Of a stretch of DNA of 11,661 nt, positions 5,928 to 11,661 are shown in pieces (within the stretch, counting starts at the first letter, position 1; each line of letters begins with the position of its first letter). The notes below the pieces were generated by a model. It was not told the origin of the DNA. It saw nothing but the letters and a program-made list of their open reading frames with translations, and made no database searches. The stretch is from Chloroflexota bacterium (lineage in GTDB: Bacteria; Chloroflexota; Dehalococcoidia; UBA6926; JACQUM01). Where the stretch lies: positions 1 to 11,661 of the forward strand of contig JACQUM010000040.1 of the NCBI GenBank assembly GCA_016210295.1, read 5' to 3'. A program made the translations under genes and the position numbers.

Positions 5928-8624
5928 ATGATCGCTGAGCTGGCAGTCACGGCTGCGGCCGTCCTCCTCGCCCTCTTCCTCGCCTGGTTCTTCTTTGGGC
6001 ACCGCCGCGCGGCCCAGGTGCGGGTGGGCGCGAGTGGCGTGCAAGAGGTGACGGTGGTCGTCGAGGGAGGCTACGAGCCCAGCGTCCTCCGCGCCCGTGT
6101 GGGCATACCCCTTCGAATCACCTTCGACCGCCGCGAGGCGAGCGACTGCACCAGTCGGGTTATCTTCCCCGACCTCAAGGCGAGCAAGGTTCTGCCCGCC
6201 TTCGGCAAGACGATCCTGGAGGTCACACCCACCCGGCCCGGGGAGTACGGCTTCGCCTGCGGAATGGGCATGGCCCACGGGACTCTGATTGTGGAGCCTG
6301 AGGCTCCAGGGAAGCTGTCTAGCGCTTCTGTCGCCGTCGCCGCACCTGCCCAGCCAGGTTCTGGGCCGACGCCGAAGCAGCCTCCCTCTCGCGCAGAGTT
6401 CGCCCTCTTCGGCAGCGGGGTCACCTGCCCGACCTGCGTCGTGGTCATCGAGAGTTTCCTGGAGGAGCTGCCTGGGATCGAGCGCGTCGCGGTCAACTTC
6501 GCCGCCGAGCGGGTGACCATCGAGTACGTTCCCAGCATGGTGACCGTGCCACAGATGCAGGCAGCCATTGAAGCGGCAGGCTATCGGGCTGAGCCGCGCG
6601 GCCCTATCGCTGTGAGCGAAGGAGCCGAGGACCGAGAGGCGGCGGCCCGGCGCCGGGAGGTGCGGGACCTCTCGCGGCGCGTCCTCCTCGGCGCGTTCCT
6701 TTCACCCTTCATCTTCGTCTTCAGCTTCCCGGAGCTCTTCCCCTTCCTTCCCGAAGCCCTGACCCAGTTCTGGCTTCTCTTCCTCCTGACGGTGCCGATT
6801 TACTTCGTGACCGGCTGGCCCATTCACCGGACCGCTGTTAACGCGCTTCGGCACCGAACGGCGGAGATGAACACCCTCATCACCATTGGGACGACGGCTG
6901 CCTTCGTTTACAGCATCGTCGCCACCTTCCTGCCCTGGCTGCTACCCGAAGGACTCCGAGTTGTCTACTACGACACCGCGGCGGTCATCATCACTCTCAT
7001 CCTCCTGGGTCGCCTCCTCGAGGCGCGGGCGAAAGGGCAGGCCTCCCAGGCCATCCGCAAGCTCATGGGGCTGCGCGCCCGCACGGCCCATCTCATCAAG
7101 AATGGCCAAGAGGTAGAGGTGCCCGTGGAGGAGATCCAAGTGGGCGACGTCATCACCGTGCGCCCGGGGGAAAAGGTGCCCGTGGACGGCGTCATCGTCG
7201 CCGGCTCCTCGGCCCTCGACCAGTCCATGGTCACGGGGGAGAGCATCCCGGTGGCCAGGGGACCGGGCGACGAGGTGATCGGAGCGACTCTGAACGGAAC
7301 GGGAAGCTTCCAGTTCCGGGCCACGCGAGTGGGCAAGGACACCGTCCTCTCCCAGATCGTTCGTCTGGTGGAGGAGGCCCAGGGCTCCAAGGCGCCCATC
7401 CAGCGTCTCGCGGACCAGGTGACCAGCTACTTCGTTCCCGCCGTCATGTTCATCGCCATCGGGGCTTTCGCAACATGGTACTGGCTGGGGCCGGAGCCGT
7501 CTTTCCTCTACGCCCTGATCAGCGCCATCGCCGTCCTCATCATCGCCTGCCCCTGCGCCCTTGGCCTGGCGACCCCCACCTCCATCATGGTCGGCACGGG
7601 CAAAGGGGCCGAGAACGGAGTCCTCATCAAGAGCGCCGAGGCGCTGGAGACCGCTCACCGTTCCCGCACCGTCATCCTGGACAAAACGGGGACCATCACC
7701 AAGGGCCAGCCCGCCCTGACAGACGTGGTGCCATCTCCCGGATTCTCACGGGAGCGCCTCCTGCGGCTGGCGGCCTCGGTAGAGCGGAGATCGGAGCACC
7801 CCCTGGGCCAGGCCATCATCCGGGGTGCAGAATCGGAAGGGGTAGCCCTGGCACCGCCCGTGGGAGTCCAGGCGATACCAGGCTACGGCATTCAGGGGAC
7901 GGTGGATGGCGAAGCGGTCCTGGCAGGCAACGTCAAGCTGATGCGGGACCGGGGAGTGCTTCTCGACGGCCTGGAGGCCGAGGCCCAGCGCTTGGCGACG
8001 GAGGGCAAGACAGCCATGTATGTCGCCGCCGGCGGGCGCGTGGCTGGCTTGGTGGCGGTGGCGGACACCTTGAAGGAGAGCTCCGCCCGCGCCATCGCCG
8101 ACCTCCGGCGGATGAAGATCGAGACGATTATGCTGACCGGCGACAACCGCCGGACGGCGGAGGCCATAGCCCGTCAGGTGGGGACCGACCGTGTCCTGGC
8201 CGAGGTCCTCCCCGATCAGAAGGTGGCCGAGGTGAAGCGCGTCCAGGCCGAAAAGAAGATCGTCGCCATGGTGGGCGACGGCATCAACGATGCGCCGGCC
8301 TTGGCACAAGCCGACGTCGGCATCGCCATCGGCACGGGAACAGACGTGGCAATGGAATCGGCGGACATCACGTTGGTGAGCGGAGACCTCATGGGCGTGG
8401 TGACAGCGGTGCGTCTGAGCCGCGCCACCATGCGGAACATCAAGCAAAACCTCTTCCTGGCCTACATCTACAACGCCCTGGGCATCCCCATCGCCGCCGG
8501 GCTCCTCTACCCCTTCACCGGCTGGCTCCTGAGTCCCATGATCGCGGCAGCCGCCATGGCCGCCAGCTCCCTTTCGGTGCTAGGCAACGCCCTCCGCCTC
8601 AACGCTTTCAAGCCGCGCCTCTGA
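5928..8624 (+). CDS. Cu(I)-transporting P1B-type ATPase with N-terminal cupredoxin-like domain and HMA domain
   Basis: 898 residues, longer than a usual CopA (about 750-830). Domain order: membrane anchor (about 6-23, followed by HRR); cupredoxin-like domain (about 37-125) with candidate ligands C74, C111, M113, M115 and H117 (CGMGMAHG); a Gly/Pro-rich linker; an HMA domain (160-222) with C167-x2-C170; then the eight-helix P1B core. Core motifs: TGES (436-439), CPC (541-543), DKTGT with phosphorylated D585, HP (624-625), TGDN (737-740), GDGINDAP (783-790). YN (848-849) and MxxSS (877-881) in the last helices are the Cu(I) signature. It pumps Cu(I) out of the cytoplasm using ATP. The ATG has a poor ribosome site, so it may depend on coupling to the upstream SHOCT gene. 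YHS genes flank it. Confidence 0.93.
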   Translation: MIAELAVTAAAVLLALFLAWFFFGHRRAAQVRVGASGVQEVTVVVEGGYEPSVLRARVGIPLRITFDRREASDCTSRVIFPDLKASKVLPAFGKTILEVTPTRPGEYGFACGMGMAHGTLIVEPEAPGKLSSASVAVAAPAQPGSGPTPKQPPSRAEFALFGSGVTCPTCVVVIESFLEELPGIERVAVNFAAERVTIEYVPSMVTVPQMQAAIEAAGYRAEPRGPIAVSEGAEDREAAARRREVRDLSRRVLLGAFLSPFIFVFSFPELFPFLPEALTQFWLLFLLTVPIYFVTGWPIHRTAVNALRHRTAEMNTLITIGTTAAFVYSIVATFLPWLLPEGLRVVYYDTAAVIITLILLGRLLEARAKGQASQAIRKLMGLRARTAHLIKNGQEVEVPVEEIQVGDVITVRPGEKVPVDGVIVAGSSALDQSMVTGESIPVARGPGDEVIGATLNGTGSFQFRATRVGKDTVLSQIVRLVEEAQGSKAPIQRLADQVTSYFVPAVMFIAIGAFATWYWLGPEPSFLYALISAIAVLIIACPCALGLATPTSIMVGTGKGAENGVLIKSAEALETAHRSRTVILDKTGTITKGQPALTDVVPSPGFSRERLLRLAASVERRSEHPLGQAIIRGAESEGVALAPPVGVQAIPGYGIQGTVDGEAVLAGNVKLMRDRGVLLDGLEAEAQRLATEGKTAMYVAAGGRVAGLVAVADTLKESSARAIADLRRMKIETIMLTGDNRRTAEAIARQVGTDRVLAEVLPDQKVAEVKRVQAEKKIVAMVGDGINDAPALAQADVGIAIGTGTDVAMESADITLVSGDLMGVVTAVRLSRATMRNIKQNLFLAYIYNALGIPIAAGLLYPFTGWLLSPMIAAAAMAASSLSVLGNALRLNAFKPRL

Positions 8625-8696
8625 ACGCCGATAGGTGCCCAAGACGTCACTCTGTTACACGATTGCAGCACGCCCGAAACACCTCCGAAACATGAC

Positions 8697-8710
8697 GCCA
8701 GTATTCTGGC
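8697..8710. promoter_or_regulatory. Dyad upstream of the third YHS gene
   Basis: GCCAG-TATT-CTGGC is a perfect 5-bp inverted repeat with a 4-nt centre. It ends 35 nt before the ATG at 8746. It may be an operator or a small hairpin; no convincing -35/-10 pair lies beside it. The rest of the 8625-8745 gap shows no gene. Confidence 0.3.
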
Positions 8711-8745
8711 ACCAGAGATAGAGAGACTTTCGGGGAGCGTCGGCA

Positions 8746-8928
8746 ATGGAGAGCACCGCCGTCGTCTTAGCGCCAGACCCCGTCTGTTCGGCGTACTTGC
8801 CAAAGGGAAAGGTCCTCCTCGTGTCGGACCACGAGGGAGAGACCTATTACTTCTGCTCCTTTCGTTGCAAGCTGACCTTCGAACGCGACCCCACGAGGTA
8901 CACCCGCGAGAAGCACATCATATGGTGA
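8746..8928 (+). CDS. Small YHS-domain protein 3
   Basis: 60 residues. The YHS motifs are present: DPVCSAY (C14), GETYYFCS (C37), RCKLTFERDPTRY (C41). The usual DPVCGM is DPVCSA. The N-terminus is ten residues longer than in protein 2, and the C-terminus REKHIIW parallels the PVVW end of protein 1, both eight residues after RY. GGGGAG lies about eight nt before the ATG. It follows the ATPase gene after a 121-nt gap, the largest in the module, so it may have its own promoter. Likely metal binding, in the same copper-linked context. Confidence 0.82.
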   Translation: MESTAVVLAPDPVCSAYLPKGKVLLVSDHEGETYYFCSFRCKLTFERDPTRYTREKHIIW

Positions 8929-9034
8929 GGCGTCCAGAATAGACATCGAAAGAAGATCGGGACGAAAGCTATCGGCCGCAAACCAAGATGACCGCAAGAA
9001 CAGGAGCCATTGTCCTGAGGGGGACGAAGAAACC

Positions 9035-9280
9035 ATGACCCGTGAAGAAGAGATACGAAGGATCGCCTACGGACTCTGGGAAGCAGAGGGACATACCGAG
9101 GACCGCGACCTTGAGCATTGGTCTAAGGCGGAGGAAATATGGCAGGAGCGAGAGGCACGGCAGTCCCTCGAGAAGCCCCCCAAGGCGGAGCCCGCGACTG
9201 GCCAAGGAGAGAGCCCACTCGAGCCCACGAAAGCAACGAGGTCGCGCCCTCGACCCCGTACTTCTCGGCCTCGGCAATAG
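9035..9280 (+). CDS. DUF2934 domain protein
   Basis: 81 residues. The first half, with IRRIAYGLWEAEGHTEDRDLEHWSK-like spacing (about 7-31), matches the DUF2934 pattern (I-x-x-x-AY-x-LW-x-x-x-G followed by a conserved EHW and an acidic helix). The second half is a low-complexity tail rich in Pro, Arg and Thr. Function is unknown for the family. The AGGGGG site is about 11 nt from the ATG, which is long. It is 106 nt downstream of the third YHS gene and converges on the YqeY-like gene. Confidence 0.75.
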   Translation: MTREEEIRRIAYGLWEAEGHTEDRDLEHWSKAEEIWQEREARQSLEKPPKAEPATGQGESPLEPTKATRSRPRPRTSRPRQ

Positions 9281-9294
9281 CAGACTCCTGACCT

Positions 9295-9320
9295 CTACCG
9301 GACAGGCCAGGGTCCGGTAG
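9295..9320. terminator. Hairpin between convergent genes, candidate bidirectional terminator
   Basis: CTACCGGAC (9295-9303) and GTCCGGTAG (9312-9320) form a perfect 9-bp stem with an 8-nt loop. It lies 14 nt after the DUF2934 stop and 27 nt from the end of the convergent YqeY-like gene. Neither side shows a U-tract, so termination may be inefficient or factor-assisted. Confidence 0.5.
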
Positions 9321-9347
9321 CCGGATCGCCCTCACCGAGGACGGCAG

Positions 9348-9797
9348 CTACCGCGTGAGGAGCTCCGAGACCACCTCGTTGACCAGGCGTCCCTCGGCCT
9401 TGCCACGGAGAAGGGGCATGAGCTTCCCCATCACCTTGCCTCGATCGGTCGGGCCGCGCGCGCCCACCTCTCCAATCACCTTCCGCGCCTCAGCGGCGAT
9501 CTCCTCTCGAGAGAGCTGCTCCGGGAGGTACTGAAGGACGATAGCCAGCCCAGCCTCCTCCTTCTCGACCACATCCGCTCGCCCCGCCTTGCGCGCCTCC
9601 TCGATCGCCTCTCGCCGGACGCGGACCTCCCGCGCCAAGATTTCCGCCGCAGCGACCTCGTCCAGAGGGCCGCGTTTGTCTATCTCGGCGTTCTTGATAG
9701 CGTTCCTGACCATGCGAATGGCGGAGACGCGCCGCTCGTCGTGGGCCCGCATGGCCCCCTTCAGGTCCTCCATGAGCTTTTCATCCAGCGTGGCCAT
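9348..9797 (-). CDS. GatB/YqeY domain protein (YqeY-like)
   Basis: 149 residues, the usual length of stand-alone YqeY proteins. The domain resembles the tRNA-binding tail of the GatB subunit of the amidotransferase that makes Gln-tRNA and Asn-tRNA. The role of the free form is not settled. Hallmarks are SAIRMVRNAIKNAEID at 25-40, a charged helix, YLPEQLS at 90-96 and DRGKVMGKLMP (117-127). ATG at 9797 is chosen because it begins with the family's MATLDEKL; AGGAG lies ten nt upstream. A longer open frame upstream to 10091 is not family-like. The gene shares orientation with polymerase IV but is separated from it by a 306-nt gap. Confidence 0.88.
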   Translation of the reverse strand: MATLDEKLMEDLKGAMRAHDERRVSAIRMVRNAIKNAEIDKRGPLDEVAAAEILAREVRVRREAIEEARKAGRADVVEKEEAGLAIVLQYLPEQLSREEIAAEARKVIGEVGARGPTDRGKVMGKLMPLLRGKAEGRLVNEVVSELLTR

Positions 9798-9817
9798 ACC
9801 AAGGACTCTCCTCTCTG

Positions 9818-10021
9818 CTACGCCTTCCCCATTGCCCGTCGAACGCCCTGCAGCCAGCCTCGGAGGAACTCGTCCTGCCCCAAGGTCTGGATACCGTCGC
9901 CCGCCTCTACGAGAGAGATGAGACGGGGCAGGGCCGCAGGGTCGCCCCATGAAGAAGGCGCTCCGCCATCGCCTGGGTAGACCGCTTGGGCACGAAGGAC
10001 ACCTCGATGGGGTGCCCTCAT
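9818..10021 (-). pseudogene. Possible small ORF or decayed gene in the gap before the YqeY-like gene
   Basis: The gap between polymerase IV and the YqeY-like gene (9798-10103) has no confident gene. One open frame (ATG 10021, GAGG eight nt upstream) gives 67 residues ending RGWLQGVRRAMGKA. Protein-like composition seems to move between frames: an LPRVFAWSPRGWDNEG stretch, then IEVSFVPKRSTQAMAERLL in a second frame, then ISLVEAGDGIQTLGQDEFL in the third. That would fit a gene broken by two frameshifts, or chance. I do not recognise a family. Confidence 0.25.
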
Positions 10022-10091
10022 TATCCCATCCTCTGGGAGACCACGCAAACACGCGCGGCAGGGCAGCCGTTGCTCTCGTGTCCCGGCGCAC

Positions 10092-10127
10092 GAGACGCCG
10101 CCCCTACCGCGAGAGGGCTGGCGTCTC
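10092..10127 (-). other. Strong stem-loop spanning the end of the polymerase IV gene
   Basis: GAGACGCC (10092-10099) pairs with GGCGTCTC (10120-10127), and the stem extends through GCCC/GGGC with one bulged base, about 12 bp in all. The stop codon (10104-10106) lies in the loop region. It has no U-tract but could limit readthrough or protect the 3' end of the mRNA. Confidence 0.4.
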
Positions 10128-11348
10128 CAGGAGGTAATGGCCATGCTCCTGCGGAAAGACGCCGTCCAGGGGCAACGTGACCCCCCTCTGAAGACCAAGG
10201 TAGCCATAGCGGGCCCGGACAGCATCAATCGCCCGCTGCAAATCGTGCCCGGCCTGGGGAAGCCTCGCCAGAAGGCTGAGCTGGGGGCCGCCCTCCACCA
10301 GCCCGCCCACCCCGATGCCGATGAGCCGCACCATCTTGTGGCTTTGGGCCAGAAGTTGCTCCATCAAAGCCAGGCCCACCGCGTAGACCTCCTCGTCCGT
10401 CTCCGTCGGGTGCGGAAGAGTCGCCTGGCGGCCCACCGTCTCGAAATCGGCCCACCGCAGCTTGATGTGGACCTGGCGGGCCAGCCGGCCCTGCTCACGC
10501 AGCTCGCCTCCTGCCCGCTCCGCCAGGTAGTGCAGCGTCCCGCGCAAGAGGTCGCGGTCCCGCGTATCTTTGGGAAGAGTCGTCTCCCGGCTGATGGACT
10601 TCTGCGGAGCGGGCGGCGTCACCGGGCGGTCGTCCTGGCCATTGGCGAAGGCGTGGAGCGCCTCGCCGGAGACCCCGAAGACGCGGCGAAGAAGGTGAAC
10701 GGGGAGATTTGCCAGCTCGCCCACCGTCACCACGCCCAGCCCGTGGAGGACCGACTCCGTCGTCGGGCCGACCCACGGAAGATCCCCCACCGGCAGCGGC
10801 GCAAGGAAGCTCCTCTCCTCCCCGAGGGGGACCTCCAGCAGCCCGTCCGGCTTGCAGGACTCCGAGGCCACCTTGGCCACCACCTTCCCCGATGCGATCC
10901 CCACCGAGGCGGTGATGTGCAGCTCCTGGCGGACCCTCTCCCGCAGCGCCTCCCCCACCCCACGGGCGGGCCCCCAGAGGAGCTCCGTCCCGGTCAGGTC
11001 CACGAAAGCCTCGTCCAGCCCCAGAGGCTCCACCAGTGGGGAGACCTCGGCCAGAAAGGACTGGAAATGCCGAGAGACCTCCTGGTACCGGTTGAAGTCG
11101 CCCTTGAGGAAGATGGCCTGGGGGCAGAGCCGCCGCGCCTGGGCCACGGGCATCCCCGCGCGGAGACCGTAGGGCCGCGCCTCATAGGAGGCACAGGCCA
11201 CCACTCCCCGGGAGTCCAGGTCTCCTCCCACCACCACGGGTTTCCCTCGCAGGCTGGCGTCCCTGGCCTGCTCCACCGAGACGAAGAAGGCGTCGAGGTC
11301 GATGTGAAGGACGCGACGGGGCCACCGGGTAGCAGAGGAACAAAACAT
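10104..11348 (-). CDS. dinB: DNA polymerase IV (Y-family translesion polymerase)
   Basis: 414 residues. It is a low-fidelity polymerase that copies past damaged bases in the SOS response. The palm begins with HIDLDAFFVSVEQ: D17 is a catalytic metal ligand and F22 sits at the steric-gate position. D112 and E113 in PLGLDEAFVDLTG complete the active site (family consensus SIDEAF; here GLDEAF). The thumb has helix-hairpin-helix elements near LPWVGPTTESVLHGLGV. The little-finger region begins after KSISRETTLPKD. QLSLL, inside GGPQLSLLARL shortly before the end, fits the beta-clamp binding motif, although the extreme C-terminus lacks a second one. ATG 11348 is the only start in the open frame and has no Shine-Dalgarno; see the promoter and LexA box. 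It is divergent from the transposase gene. Confidence 0.93.
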   Translation of the reverse strand: MFCSSATRWPRRVLHIDLDAFFVSVEQARDASLRGKPVVVGGDLDSRGVVACASYEARPYGLRAGMPVAQARRLCPQAIFLKGDFNRYQEVSRHFQSFLAEVSPLVEPLGLDEAFVDLTGTELLWGPARGVGEALRERVRQELHITASVGIASGKVVAKVASESCKPDGLLEVPLGEERSFLAPLPVGDLPWVGPTTESVLHGLGVVTVGELANLPVHLLRRVFGVSGEALHAFANGQDDRPVTPPAPQKSISRETTLPKDTRDRDLLRGTLHYLAERAGGELREQGRLARQVHIKLRWADFETVGRQATLPHPTETDEEVYAVGLALMEQLLAQSHKMVRLIGIGVGGLVEGGPQLSLLARLPQAGHDLQRAIDAVRARYGYLGLQRGVTLPLDGVFPQEHGHYLLETPALSR

Positions 11349-11354
11349 ACGTTC
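11343..11354 (-). promoter_or_regulatory. LexA-type SOS box over the polymerase IV start codon
   Basis: On the minus strand this reads GAACGTATGTTT. It matches every position of the GAAC-RNRY-GTTY core of the Gram-positive type LexA (DinR) box; only the flanking C at each end is absent. It sits directly after the -10 hexamer and contains the ATG, so a bound repressor would block transcription start. It fits SOS control of a translesion polymerase. Confidence 0.7.
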
Positions 11355-11355
11355 T

Positions 11356-11385
11356 ATTATAGGCGGCGGGAGTCGCCTCTGTCAA
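11356..11385 (-). promoter_or_regulatory. Consensus promoter of polymerase IV, predicted leaderless transcript
   Basis: On the minus strand, TTGACA (11380-11385) and TATAAT (11356-11361) are both perfect, with 18 nt between. The hexamer ends seven nt before the ATG, so transcription would begin at or next to the start codon. That leaves no leader and explains the missing ribosome site. A very strong promoter such as this would need tight repression, consistent with the LexA box. Confidence 0.78.
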
Positions 11386-11405
11386 GAGAGAGGGCAATTA
11401 GGCCC

Positions 11406-11434
11406 TTGACACACCCAAACCTTTGTGCTAGGAT
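11406..11434 (+). promoter_or_regulatory. Promoter of the transposase gene
   Basis: A perfect TTGACA (11406-11411), a 17-nt spacer and TAGGAT (11429-11434, four of six). Transcription would start near 11441, leaving about 17 nt that include the AGGGGGG ribosome site. The -35 box faces that of the polymerase IV promoter, with 20 nt between the two. Confidence 0.6.
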
Positions 11435-11457
11435 GGAAGTGCAAGGGGGGTATGACG

Positions 11458-11661
11458 ATGAACAAACCATCCATCACGTTCCAAAATGTTCTCCGCTGGT
11501 CCAATGAGGAGTGCCGCGCCTACCTAGAGAAGCAGCGATGGCCGAGTGGCCCCGTCTGCCCAAAGTGTGGCGCGACAGAGCCCTACACCATCACGCGCAA
11601 GAGCCGGACGAAGAACCTCGTCACCAAACTCTACAAGTGCCGCCAGTGCAAGCAGCAATTC
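11458..11661 (+). CDS. IS1595-family transposase, N-terminal part (runs off window)
   Basis: The visible 68 residues start at ATG 11458, seven nt after AGGGGGG; an ATG at 11452 is too close to that site. They carry the N-terminal zinc ribbon of IS1595 transposases: a short helix with the RWP-G-P-V-CP-CG pattern (28-39), then LYKCRQCKQQF (58-68). The metal ligands are C34, C37, C61 and C64. The DDE-type catalytic domain should follow outside the window. The family uses a DDE nuclease to move the element. No terminal inverted repeat could be fixed in the sequence between the two genes, so the left end of the element is not defined. Confidence 0.82.
   Translation, partial: MNKPSITFQNVLRWSNEECRAYLEKQRWPSGPVCPKCGATEPYTITRKSRTKNLVTKLYKCRQCKQQF

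Noticed and set aside
7475..8695. Plus-strand open frame of 406 codons within the copper ATPase
   Set aside because: It is an offset-frame shadow of the ATPase core; the product has no domain-like pattern and is full of Arg/Gly/His runs.
8988..9038. 16-residue ORF overlapping the DUF2934 start
   Set aside because: No ribosome site and too short to judge; likely chance.
11380..11411. Inverted repeat TGTCAAG...CTTGACA that looks like an operator or a transposon end
   Set aside because: Its arms are simply the two -35 boxes of back-to-back promoters, so the symmetry is explained without a regulator.
10137..11507. Long plus-strand open frame of 456 codons
   Set aside because: It is antisense to the polymerase IV gene, whose active-site motifs are intact; its Pro/Arg/His-rich composition is typical of a GC-rich shadow frame.
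1..11661. CRISPR array, rRNA or prophage genes
   Set aside because: No regularly spaced repeats, rRNA-like sequence or phage structural genes were seen.

Overview
This is a gene-dense, GC-rich bacterial chromosome segment. It reads as a free-living bacterium from a poorly sampled phylum. A separate small PurQ, not a PurL fusion, argues against beta- and gammaproteobacteria. A GAAC-N4-GTTY LexA-type box, the small YHS and SHOCT proteins and a DinB-family/hemerythrin gene pair would fit a Chloroflexota (Dehalococcoidia-like) genome, but that placement is a guess from general impression.

Layout, left to right. The window opens with the 5' end of a tRNA-Ser on the minus strand. Divergent from it is an acyl-CoA dehydrogenase gene with its own sigma70-type promoter. 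It converges on a DinB-superfamily gene across a perfect 18-bp terminator hairpin. A short intergenic region with a dyad and a promoter separates the DinB-superfamily gene from a divergent hemerythrin-like gene. A hairpin-rich spacer follows. Next comes a minus-strand operon: purQ, then two translationally coupled genes (ATGA overlap), each coding for one half of an EamA/DMT transporter.

The centre, about 4.87-9.28 kb on the plus strand, is a copper/metal module: an A-type (IscA/HesB-like) protein, two mini YHS-domain proteins, a membrane SHOCT protein, an 898-residue Cu(I) P1B-type ATPase with an extra N-terminal membrane anchor and cupredoxin-like domain, a third YHS protein and a DUF2934 protein. 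The YHS proteins are candidate metal-trafficking (TRASH/YHS type) partners of the ATPase. This is the most interesting accessory content of the window. One YHS gene (GTG start, 49 codons) and the true starts of several genes are easily missed.

The right part holds, on the minus strand, a YqeY-like gene (GatB/YqeY domain), about 300 bp of possibly decayed coding sequence, and DNA polymerase IV. The polymerase promoter is a perfect TTGACA-18-TATAAT whose predicted start site coincides with the ATG, and a LexA-type box covers that ATG. This suggests an SOS-controlled, leaderless mRNA. Back to back with it is a strong promoter driving an IS1595-family transposase gene that runs off the right edge.
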